NCBI GenBank assembly: GCA_948567375.1
Contig: OX419760.1
Location: 55,614,001-55,678,000, forward strand
Direction of reading: 5' to 3'
DNA from: Lunularia cruciata
Lineage: Eukaryota > Streptophyta > Marchantiopsida > Lunulariales > Lunulariaceae
DNA length: 64,000 nt
In this document: piece after piece, positions 22,170 through 31,242 of the stretch
Layout: each line of letters opens with the position of its first letter
Position numbering within the stretch: position 1 is the first letter of the stretch
The notes under the pieces: model-generated
What the model was told of the DNA's origin: nothing
Seen by the model: the letters and a program-made list of their open reading frames with translations, nothing else
Database searches by the model: none
Translations under genes and position numbers: made by a program

Positions 22170-22574
22170 TCAAGTACATCTAGGACATAACCACTGTCCC
22201 TGAGGAACCACCGTGAGGGGAGGAGTCATACATGCCACATGCCATCCTCTTGAACAACTATCACACACTAACATAGTAGCAGCTCCACCAGAAGAGCCAC
22301 ATAACACACACCTCAAGCCTGCACGTACAAGTGCCAAGCTTGGGTCCATAGTACCATCAATGTTTGGAAGGTGGCATGGCACACAATTGTGCACATGATC
22401 CTTCCAAACAACACCATCACGTCCTTCTAACACAAGGACTCCAGATGGCAAAACCTCGCGCACTCTCAAGATAGTGCGGCTTGTAGAAACATCAAGTGTG
22501 GTTGGTGTTGTTTGCTGTAGATATACATAGTCGCTTGGATGAAATCGACGGATCGAGGGTCTATAACCTCCTCC
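22170..22574 (-). CDS. Element A: integrase tail with C-terminal PHD finger
   Basis: This is the end of the polyprotein, in the same frame as all upstream segments. After an integrase tail with FHPGDYVYLQQT and ILRVREVLPSGVLVLEGRDG (a DNA-binding, GPY/F-like position), residues encoded at 22173-22316 form a C4HC3 PHD finger: C-x2-C-x11-C-x2-C-x4-H-x2-C-x14-C-x2-C, with the usual hydrophobic residues before the third Cys (TMLVCD), Trp before His (RGWH) and a PP turn. PHD fingers read histone H3 tails. In the position where chromoviruses carry a chromodomain, it is likely to steer integration. It is separated from the integrase core only by a TGA at 22575-22577, where the intact second unit of element B has CGA. 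Confidence 0.88.
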   Translation of the reverse strand, partial: GGGYRPSIRRFHPSDYVYLQQTTPTTLDVSTSRTILRVREVLPSGVLVLEGRDGVVWKDHVHNCVPCHLPNIDGTMDPSLALVRAGLRCVLCGSSGGAATMLVCDSCSRGWHVACMTPPLTVVPQGQWLCPRCT

Positions 22575-23829
22575 TCAAATGGTAGCATAGCGTAAAGTAT
22601 CTCTATGCTGAGCAATCGCCAAGTTCTCAAAAGCCATCGGCATCACTCTCCGAAAGATCTCTGCCCGCTGAGAACATGCGCTTATCCATACATCGGGGTC
22701 ATCCAAGTCCAAAACTACAGTAGCATCTCGACGAATGGCTGCAGGTAAATCTGGATCTCGTCCATAGAGTAGAAAGTATGGAGAGAAGGATGCTAAGGAG
22801 ACTTGCCGGCTGAACCGATAGCCCATGGCCAACCAAGGTAACTGGAGATCCCAATCTCCCAAGTGGCCTCTCTGCAAACCATACTTTCGCAATCCTCTCT
22901 TCACCATCTGAACCACTCTCTCTGCTAAGCCATCTGCCTCAGGGTGATCTCGGGATGTAGTATGATGATCAATCAAAGCCTTGTCACACAAGACCTGAAA
23001 CTCTCCCAAGAACTCTGTACCCTGATCAGTCAAAACCTCAGCTGGTGCACCAAAATGACTAAGAACTCGATCCAGGAACAAGTAAGTTGTCCCTTCACTA
23101 GACTTGTCAGGAAGTGCCACCAACTCAATCCACTTGGAGAAGTGCTCCACCATCACCAAAACATACCGATGATGTCTCACAATCAGCGGTAAAGGTCCGG
23201 TGAAGTCCAAACTCCAACGGTAACCCAATCCCATGATAGGTAATGGGTGTAACTGTGGCGTAGGAGCATTGAATGATGCTCTAACTCGGTCACAAACCAT
23301 ACATCTGGCAACAAACTGCTGTACCTCGGTCTGCATACCGCGCCACCAATAATGACTCTGAAGTAAGCTATATGTACGCTTTACTCCAAAATGTCCTAGC
23401 TTCTCATGAGCATGACGGACCAACTGTGGTCTCTGTGATGGAAGTGGTACTACTCGCACTCTACCATCCTCCCATACATGCAAAAGGTGTCTACCTTCCA
23501 ATCTGAACCGTCTGGCTTGCTGAAGAACACGGTCTCTCTCCTTGGCCCCAACTGTGCCACCCACAACACTAGTGCGAAGATAGTCCATCACTAAGACATC
23601 ATCATGAATGTCTCGCTGAACTGTACCAATATCTTCACTCTCTGGATCTGTGACCTCAATAACTCCTCCTGTATGCGCTGAGAGAGATACCACCAATGCC
23701 TTTGCCAATATACACAGAAAGGCCGATGCATGCCAACTTGGCACCATCTCCTCATCTGTCTCACCATGCCAACGTGCTCCGGTCTGATCCTGCTGGCTGG
23801 GACATGGGTTTCTACTCAACCCATCTGCA
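22575..23829 (-). CDS. Element A: DDE integrase
   Basis: This part of the open frame 22575-24146 encodes integrase. The zinc-binding region reads RHAHEKLGHFGVKRTYSLL then CMVCDRVRA (H-x3-H...C-x2-C). The catalytic core shows YRWSLDFTGPLPL (first Asp), VMVEHFSKWIELV, VLTDQGTEFLGEF (second Asp) and HPEADGLAERVVQMVKRGL (Glu). All DDE and HHCC residues are present, so the core could be active. No tyrosine recombinase is encoded anywhere in the element. This matters because the terminal repeats are arranged like those of tyrosine-recombinase elements. The 4-bp target duplication fits a DDE integrase. Confidence 0.92.
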
Positions 23830-25283
23830 TCACGGTTCACCACTCCAGGTCTGTGAACAACCGTGAAATCATACTCCTGTAAAATCAGAGCCCATCGTGC
23901 AAGCTGCCCTGAAAGCTTGTCAGACTCCATCAACCACTTCAACGGCTGATGATCAGTGATGAGAGTGAAGGGGTTACCAAATAGGTAACATCGGAAATGT
24001 GCTACTACCCAAATTGCTGCCAAGCACTCTCCCTCATATGAACTATACTTCGCCTCCGCTGAATTGTTGGAGCGACTAGCATAGGCCACCACAAACTCCT
24101 TCTCCTCATCATCATGCTGGGTGAGCACCGCTCCAAGCCCCAACATACTCCAATCAGTGTGAACCTGAAATGGTCATCCCCTGATCGGTCTTCTCAAAAT
24201 AGGAGCAGATGTCAACCTCTCCTTGAGCTCTACAAAAGCTCTCTCCTGCTCATCTCCCCAACACCACTCCTGTGTAAGCTTGGTCAGCTTCGTCAAGGCC
24301 TTGGCAATGGCACTAAATCCTCTAACATAGCGGCAATAGAAGTTCGCCAACCCAAGGAATGCTCGCACTCTGCTCACATCCGTAGGCCGAGGAATACGTG
24401 CAATAGCCTCCACCTTGGTCTGCTGGACACCAAGTCCTCCGGGGTAGATAGTGTGACCCAAATACTCAACCTGCTTGTGGAAGAACCTACACTTCCCAGG
24501 ATGTAATTTGAGTCCATGAGATCTCAACCTCTCAAACACCTCCAACAACTGTCTCTCATGCTCCTCCACAGTAGTGCTATAAACCAAAATGTCATCAATA
24601 TAGCACCAAGCAAAATCCAATCCAGCTAGGATCCTATCCATGACCCTCTGGAACTCAGTGGGAGCGTTCTTTAACCCAAATGGTAAGAACCTCCACTGAT
24701 ATAACACATCCTTGCCGTGAGGATCAATAGCCCAAAATGTTGTCTTGGACTTATCCTCCTCCCTGATCAGCAACTGATGATATCCTGCTCAAAGATCCAA
24801 AGTACTAAAGACCTTTGCATGCCCAATTGCATCAAAAATCTCCTCCGGTGTAGGCATGGCATACCGATCAGCCCTGGTCTGTCGGTTGATAGGACGGTAA
24901 TCTCCACACATCCGCCTATCCGTATAGTTGCCATGCATATCCTTCTTGGCTGGCATCACTATCGCTGATGCATACTCTCCATGTGAAATCTCCACCAAAC
25001 CAGCCTCAAAAAGGTCACTACTCCGGCTCTGAATCAATGTCCTCTCCATCTCACTATATCGATAAGGACGTCGGAAAACTGGTGTGTCACTAGTCAGCTC
25101 AATCCGTATACCAGGTCCCTTCAGAGCACCCAAATCCTTCATATTGAAGGCAAAACAACTCGTGTGACTCCTCAAGAACCTCCAAACCCTCCGTCTGTCC
25201 TCTCCAGTAAGCTTGGGTCCAAGATGTGGCTCCCAAGTATCCTCTGTAACTGTAGTAGGAGTGGAAGACGTACTGACTGGCTG
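23830..25283 (-). pseudogene. Element A: reverse transcriptase and RNase H, two in-frame stops
   Basis: RT follows the UAG at 25284-25286 in the same frame. Visible motifs: HTSCFAFNMKDLGAL, VVMPAKKDMHGNYTDRRMCGDYRPIN, FSTLDL then a TGA (24789-24791) then AGYHQL, FWAIDPHGKDVLYQWRFLPFGLKNAP, YIDDILVYS (Y-x-D-D), VRAFLGLANFYCRY. RNase H has VHTDWSMLGLGAVL (Asp), YSSYEGECLAAIW (Glu), LITDHQPLKWL (Asp). The TGA two residues after the motif-A Asp is also present in B and C. A second TGA (24174-24176) lies between RT and RNase H, where B has CGA. Catalytic residues are otherwise intact. Confidence 0.9.
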
Positions 25284-25286
25284 CTA
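25284..25286 (-). promoter_or_regulatory. Conserved UAG with TMV-type readthrough context
   Basis: On the minus strand the codons are GTG TAG CAG CCA GTC. This fits the UAG-CAR-YYA leaky-stop context known from tobamoviruses. The same TAG is at 39914-39916 in B (also CAG CCA) and 55152-55154 in C (next codon mutated to TAG). The frame is open on both sides in A and B. Inference: Gag-PR-methyltransferase is made by termination, and RT-RNase H-integrase-PHD by readthrough. Confidence 0.6.
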
Positions 25287-27128
25287 CACTGGGCCCTTGG
25301 GAGCAATGGTGTCATGCTCCCGACCACTAGAGGTCCCAACCACTGTGTGAAAAACTCCCTCCACTCTGGCTGCAAGCTCCATACGTCCTCTGGCTGCATC
25401 CCATGTGGACCAAGGATGTAATCTAAGTAGCCCACGCTCACCTGGATGGACTCCAAGTAGACCACTCGCCCTAGTAGCTACTGGATGTGTCCCAAGAATA
25501 CCATGTCCACTCGGTCCATCGCCCCCAGCATGTGCCTGACTCGTCTCGATAGGCACAGGGCTCACAAGCGTCCGAGTGGTGATGCCTATCAAGCGCATCC
25601 TACGCTGCTCTGCCAAACCAAGGCTCACAATCCAGGTCAAATAGTTCAGGTCCATAGCCTGACCTAACACCTGACGCTTGGATGCCTCTGACACTGCTGG
25701 AATAGCGGTAATACCGGTGTGAAAACCCATCGCCCGCTCTCTCTCATCAGCATTGGGCTCCACCAACTGCTGTAACTGTGAGTCCCAAACAAGTCCAGGT
25801 CCTCCCTCTCGAAAAGCATGAGAGCCTGGGAAACTCATGAGTGTGGGAAATGCAGCTCTAGGCTGTCCAACTAGGTTCACCACTGCCATAGGTGACCTAT
25901 CAGCCACTACCACTATCTGAGACTGACATCCAGCATCCAAGATATCATCAACAAGAATGTGGTCTAGTCGCTGAATCCCATCATAACTATGCTGTAGAAC
26001 CTCTCTGGGTAAGAGGTTCATCCACCAAAGACGAAGACGATGAGCCCGTGATCCCACTCTGGCTGCATCTAACAATACAACAGGTCCCATCCATGAATGG
26101 ACCTGATGTGTACTCGCCACCACTCTAGTGCGAGAATCACCCATCAATGGAACGTTCTCCAAAAGGTAAGCTGGAGAAATAGACTGATGAACCTGGAGAT
26201 GTCGTAATATCCGTAACATCTCCCAAAACACACCAGAACGAGGATCCTGAAGACCCAAACCGCGGCCTGCACGTGTATGTCCCTGACATGGCCATCCAGA
26301 AATCACCAAGTGAACAGGCCCATGTCTCTCTAGGTCATGCGCCCCCAGTAAGGAAATGTCTCCTGGTAAGGCCTTCTGGTAACCTCTGACTGTTGACATC
26401 GGTAATAACTCCGAATACCGATAGGCCAAGTGTGCCACATGATGTAGAGAGACTCGCCTAGCAGTCTCATCTCTCTCTACATACAAGTACCTCTGTATTC
26501 GGATACCCGCCTGCAACACCGCAGCTAGTCCGGTGCTGATCCCACCAAACAACTCCAATAGGCATATCCCCTCTATTGGATATTGCCAAGCAATGAGTGT
26601 GGTATCCAGAGGTGTCAAAGCAATCGCCTCTGGAGGCTCATCCTCACACTCATCCCTTGATGGTACAAAGGCTCCACTCCAAGCCTGCTGCACCAACTGA
26701 TCCGCATGCTGCTGCAATGCCTCCTCTGAACTCCACAATGGAACATCCAAGGTGGATGGAACAATCCCACTCGTACTCCATAGCCAAGTGATCTCCTCTG
26801 GTACTGGAGTATCCTCTGCATGGGCGTTCCCCTCCAACAAGTCACCAGGCCAAGTAACTGCACCGCTGAAAGCTAAAATTGATGCTGCCATGGTCCCGGA
26901 CTGTAGTGAGCCAAGACTGCCACTACTAAAGCGTACTGGTAGGTGACATACCCGTCCCTCACCAGACTGCCAACCAGGTCTATAAGAGGCTGTCTCCTCC
27001 CAATAGTCAATGCTGAAACCCATAGGGTATAACACTGCTCTCCCAACTAGCACATCATATGACTCAGCTATCGTCGCAATAGCCTGAGCTCTCACCACCA
27101 AGCTATCAGTCGGATGACCAGGCTGAAC
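25287..27128 (-). CDS. Element A: DNMT3-like cytosine-5 DNA methyltransferase
   Basis: A continuous ~605-codon frame (27101 to 25284) with the end of protease first and the methyltransferase at about 26590-25600. Motifs in order: I, LLELFGGISTGLAAVLQAG (SAM binding); II, YVERDETARRV; IV, VISGWPCQGHTRAGRG with the catalytic Pro-Cys-Gln; VI, LLENVP; VIII, VGSRAHRLRLWWMNLLP; IX, ERERAMGFHTGITA; X, SKRQVLGQAMDL. The A-H-R-x-R-x-x-W-x-N-L form of motif VIII and the unpermuted order resemble DNMT3 rather than the rearranged plant DRM enzymes. All catalytic residues are present and there is no stop, so the enzyme could be active and would methylate cytosines in DNA, perhaps the element's own. It is in frame between retropepsin and RT, not a separate gene. 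Confidence 0.93.
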
Positions 27129-27131
27129 CTA
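27129..27131 (-). other. Nonsense change between protease and methyltransferase
   Basis: TAG on the minus strand where element B has CAG in an otherwise matching context (LVV-x-VQPGHPTD). It splits Gag-PR from the methyltransferase in copy A only, so it is a private C-to-T lesion rather than an organised stop. Confidence 0.85.
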
Positions 27132-28907
27132 GACAACAAGCTCCCCACGTGTGATGTACTGTGTCGAACCACCACCTATAGATGTCTGGATCTGAAATGG
27201 ACACCTCTCCACATCGGTCTTCCGTAACTCCAGACCAACAACTGCAGCCTTCCCCAACATAAGGGGCTGCGCACCAGAGTCTAACAAGACTCTTTGTGGT
27301 GTATAGACCTTCCCTGAAGGTCCCACTAAACGAAAGATCCCCCTCTGGTTATCCAATAGGACAACACCAGGTGTAAACCGTGCTCTCTCAAAGGCCGGTC
27401 TAGCTGGCAACTCCTCCAGTCTAGCCGCTGCTGCCTGCCATAAACCACTGGTCGCTGAACGGATCCCATGCTCCTCAACCAAGTCAGCTCCACTACCAAC
27501 CACCTCTGCTCTAGTAGTAGGAACTGCACCATCTCTACTCTCACACAACGTGGCAGCCAATCGGAACACTGGAGCTGGGTCAACTCCCAATGTAAACATG
27601 TCACTGGCTGAAAATAAAGGATGCCGCATAATCAGCTGAGCCGCCCCCAACATCATGCTAGACTCAGTCTGTGTAGTAGCAGGTGGCTGACTAGCAGGTA
27701 CTCCATCAGGTACTCCATCACCACCTACCACACCTGCACTGGGACGTCTAGGAACCATGGATGTCGTCTGCAATGCCTCAGATAGCGTGAAAGACTGGGG
27801 AAGTCTGATCTGTCTCCCAACCTGTCTCCTATGGTGAGGTCCACCACAAGTCCAACAAGCAACACCACCACTCATTGGCTGCTGCTGACCCGAAAATGAG
27901 GGTAAGGGTCTAACTCCACTAGGCCCTCCACTCGCTCCATAGGATCTGGGCTGTCCACCCTGTCCTCGAAAACCAACTGGGCGTGGTGCACTCTGCTGCA
28001 CTCTAGAAGAAGTCACAACCGTGGATGAGGTCTCTCTACCAAATCCAGCTGTCACCACTCTCTCCTCCACCATGTTGAGCTCAATACGCTCAGCCAAACC
28101 AAAGACTACTGCCAAAGTGGGCGAAGTAGCCTGCAACAACGTAGCATCACGAACTCTATGTTGCAACTCCCTGTCCAGTATCCCATACCAAAACTGGACT
28201 GCCTGGGCCTCAATAACTCCCTGAGTGAAACTGATCAGCCACCTCATGCAAGTATATGCCTCGCGTAGGCTCTCTCCAGCCTTCCGCTGGAACTCCTGCA
28301 AGCTCCTCAGCTTGTCAGTCCGCACTCCCTGGTAGTTCTGTCTCAAACATAGGAAGAACTCAACCATGGGGTTAAACCCCGGTACCACACCACCTCCTGC
28401 AGCGGTACCTCCACTCGTAGTAGCACTATCTCCAGCTAGTGCACCTCCACTAGCTCCACCAACACTACTCGAGCTAGAACTCGTAGGTACAGCCGATCTA
28501 CTCTTGGCTACCGAGCCTGAAGTGATGGAGACATAGTGTGGAGACCAATACTGTCTCCATAACTCAATCTCCTCCAAATGAGCTCTCCTGAACTCATGGT
28601 AGTCGTCCATCGGTGGACCCTCCAAGTGCTGAAACAACCCTTTCCATGCCATGAAGGGTGTGAACAAAGTCAGGTTCCGCATCTGCTGCAGATCACACCA
28701 ACTAGCGAACTCCTGGATGAAGTCATCCAACTCAATGGTACCCACTATACCAGAGTAACGCCTAGGGCCTTTGGAGGCCCCATAAATCTCGTCCATGTCC
28801 CACAACAATGGTGCGGACACACCAAGTGCACTCTCAACTGAATCAGCTCCTGTGTTGAACTCCAACTCAGAGTCAATCTCCTCCCTCACTGGGACCTGAG
28901 ATACAGG
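27132..28907 (-). CDS. Element A: Gag and retropepsin, zinc knuckles deleted
   Basis: The frame covers capsid-like Gag (TIELDDFIQEFASW, WKGLFQHLEG, a Ser/Gly/Thr-rich insert, LRSLQEFQRKAGESLREAY, FWYGILDRELQHRV), then a Ser/Gly-rich linker, then retropepsin with VLLDSGAQPLML (D-S-G) and YDVLVGRAVLYP. In B and C the linker contains two zinc knuckles. In A a deletion of about 485 bp near 27830 removes the last Cys of the first and all of the second while keeping the frame. Gag should bind and package RNA; this one lacks any complete CCHC. The protease triplet is intact here, unlike in B (D-F-G) and C (N-S-G). The first in-frame ATG downstream of the TAG at 28908-28910 is at 28889. Confidence 0.88.
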
Positions 28908-29090
28908 CTAATACCAAGCACCACTCCGAGTAAACCCACTACGTACTGCAGGGCTAACTCCTCTAGAATCTCCAAAGAACTCCGTTGTGACCATGTAACT
29001 GCAACAGCAAACCCGAACCACCAACTGCAACCGCAAGTCGCAACCGCAAGTATCCCACCAAGTGCCAATACCACCGCGTGCCAACACCAA
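28908..29090 (-). pseudogene. Element A: Gag N-terminal extension, cut by UAG
   Basis: In frame with Gag and starting MVLARGGIGTWW. It reads through FFGDSRGVSPAVRSGFTRSG to a TAG at 28908-28910. Element B has CAG at the same codon and reads straight into Gag, so the original start was probably this upstream ATG. The downstream ATG at 28889 may be used in A. Confidence 0.6.
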
Positions 29091-30357
29091 CTAGACACCA
29101 CCCACTAATGTAACTCTAACCGAGATAACTACACTAGGGGAAAGGCAACCTGTAACCTGCCATCATAACACGCACTCTCACGGTCTGCAGGTCATCACTT
29201 CCTGCCTCACCGGAGAGAAACAAAGGTAGTTTGATTGGTCATCACTCCAGCCTCACCACCGAGAGCACACCAGAGCACCAACGCTCAAAAGTCAGGGCAC
29301 CTCACACAAACGTGGTGCACAAACAGGAAGCAGAGAATGGAGGGGATCCAATCACAAGAAATCTAAACAAAAACACTCCATCTCATAACACAACACGGGA
29401 CTGACTCTGCCACCATTTGGCATTTGACATAAGAGTAGTTCGTATCTAAGTCCTAAGCTACCAGGATCACCAAGAATGGGATCAAACTGCCTAAACTAGC
29501 CAAAGCTACATGTGTATAGATAACAGTGGCACAGTCACTATGACAACAAGTGAGGGTGGACCAGTTGGCTAGGGCACCAGTCTAGGAACAAGAGATCTAG
29601 GGGTCAAACCCTGTTGCGCACAATCTAGCAAGAAAGGCAGATTTTGCCAACCAATGACCAAGATCTACACTAAACTAGCTAGCCTCACGCCAGCAAGCTG
29701 GCTTGCTGGCCCTTCTAGGCCTTCATAGCCTCTCATAGCCCACAGCCCTATGCCTCGAAACGCCAAAATTCAGCCAAATGAGGCCTTTCTTGTTGCCACT
29801 TTGAACCTCCTCCAAAATTGGCAAAACTTCTCCAAATCTGCGAAACTCCTCCAAACTAGCAAAACTTCTCTAAATCTGGCCAAACAGCGAAACTCCTCCA
29901 ATTCTGGCCCGAAATCTGACGTAAATCTGACGTAAATCTGACGTAAAATCTAACGTAAAACCTAAAGATGGATGTCCGCCAAATCCCCCGCTAACTTTCC
30001 ACTTGAGCCAAATTGACAAAACGGGTTTTTCCAAATCACAATTTCATGAGAAGAGCTGTCCAACTCCACCTTCAATTTCACTTTCTAAACCCAAATCGCA
30101 GCAAATTGGTCCTGCCTTCACCTCCTGAGCTCAAAATCACAACACTGCTCAAAAATTGCTCTTTCTTTGCTCAAAATTTGGCCAGCACTTCCGCACACCG
30201 TCCGCCTAACTGCCAAATTTGCATCAACTACACGAGCTTCTGCACACTAGGGAAACACAGAACCTGCATCGAGCTACCACGATCCACCGAGCTTGGAGAT
30301 ACCACCAACACTCAACGTTCCTGCACCCGATTTCCCCCTGACTTCACTTCTCTGATG
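29091..30357 (-). other. Element A: 5' leader
   Basis: About 1.27 kb between A1 and the Gag start, conserved in B (34351-35577) and partly in C. It has no long conserved frame. Just after A1 comes CATCAGAGAAGTGAAGTCAG; only ATCAGAG resembles part of a tRNA-iMet primer site, so the primer tRNA is unclear. A run of Gly/Ala-like CTCCAAA repeats lies near 29800-29900. Confidence 0.6.
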
Positions 30358-30805
30358 TAATCAGATTGCTTAACACTCTCAACTCAACTCAACTCAGATC
30401 AGTACTTGATCTGTCACTCTATAAATTGCCAACAACTGGGCACTGATTACAGTCAAGCCACACCCACTCAAGCATAGAGAATCCAGGTGACGCTCGCCGG
30501 CCTCTGTCCACCATAGCCAAGAACTCGAAGGCTCAACATCAGAGAAGTGAGCTCTCTGGAGCTCACTTTGAAACTATACCCCCTGGACTTGAGCTAGCCC
30601 TGAAACCCTAATGGTCCCGCTGACGGCACACTCGACGGTGCAAACGGTGCAAAGTGACGGTGGGCCCCACCGTGAAGTCAGTACCCCAAACACAAAATCC
30701 AACCGTCGGAAAGTAGTCCCTGAGAAATTGCTAGAATAACTCTAACTACCATCACTAGAACTCCATGTCCGAGCATCTAGACGCGGAACTACAAATGGCG
30801 TGACA
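30358..30805 (-). repeat. Element A: 5' terminal repeat A1, 448 bp
   Basis: On the minus strand it begins TGTCACGCCATTTG next to the AGTT target duplication and ends AATCTGATTA followed by CATCAGAG. It equals A2 but is not followed by B sequence. Its hairpin has one mismatch. Confidence 0.92.
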
Positions 30806-31242
30806 AGTTAGCCACTAAGGAGTTAGAAGAATTAGCTCTATATATAGCAAAAATGAGGTAGAATTAGCTTAACTTATGAATGCTAAGAATATGCTAGAAG
30901 CATCTAGAAAGCTTTGGAGTGAGAGGCTTCAAGGTACTTTCCAAGGATTGGGTAAATTGCACATCAAGTTAATGACTAGCTTAGCTTGTATGCCAAGTTG
31001 TTGGCTTCTAGAAGGAAACTTCCTTGGCAACTTCTCAAGTAACTTAGCTTGCACTCTAAGGTGATGGCTTTGAAAAAGAATTTTCTTTGAAAACTTCTCA
31101 AGAACCTTTTAATTGCTTTGCAAATAAATACCAAAGCCGAGGCTCAAGGTAGGCATTCCTAGTTTCATTCACTTCAGTATTTCCAATATGACTTTCCATT
31201 TTTGATCTTCCATTCTCTTATTTCTCTTCTTGGTCTTTTACA
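30806..31242 (+). repeat. E3 5' LTR, remainder
   Basis: It continues the LTR interrupted at 21355. It contains CTAGCTTAGCTTG, GGCTTCTAGAAGG, ATAAATACCAAAGC and ends CTTTTACA. The next bases, TGGTATTAGAGC (31244-31255), match the tRNA-iMet primer site TGGTATCAGAGC at 11 of 12. Confidence 0.85.

Larger units (their letters stand above)
21356..30805 (-). mobile_element. Element A: gypsy retrotransposon with DNMT3-like and PHD domains, split direct repeats
   Basis: 9450 bp, minus strand, flanked by a perfect 4-bp target duplication AGTT (21352-21355 and 30806-30809). Reading along the element: A1 (30358-30805), leader, a single-frame polyprotein (29090 to 22170) with Gag, retropepsin, cytosine-5 methyltransferase, RT, RNase H, DDE integrase and PHD finger, then B1 (21896-22002), GC, A2 (21445-21893) and B2 (21356-21444). 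The termini are TGTC...GACA. It is the youngest and best preserved of the three copies: A1 and A2 differ by 11 substitutions, all transitions, and one indel in ~449 bp. Frame-breaking changes are few, and the methyltransferase segment is completely open. Confidence 0.93.

Noticed and set aside
22170-24146. A tyrosine recombinase that would explain the split repeats
   Set aside because: I found no R...H-x-x-R...Y recombinase arrangement in the polyprotein; HHCC and DDE integrase motifs are clear instead.
24114-24506. Antisense 130-codon frame over RT of A, mirrored at 40694-41086 in B
   Set aside because: It is the reverse strand of conserved RT sequence; similarity between copies follows from the sense gene, and no motif is present.
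25600-26590. Methyltransferase as a captured host pseudogene or separate gene
   Set aside because: It is fused in frame with protease upstream and leads to RT downstream in three separate copies, without its own start or introns.
28578-28841. Plus-strand frame over gag of A
   Set aside because: Antisense shadow of Gag with no recognisable domain.
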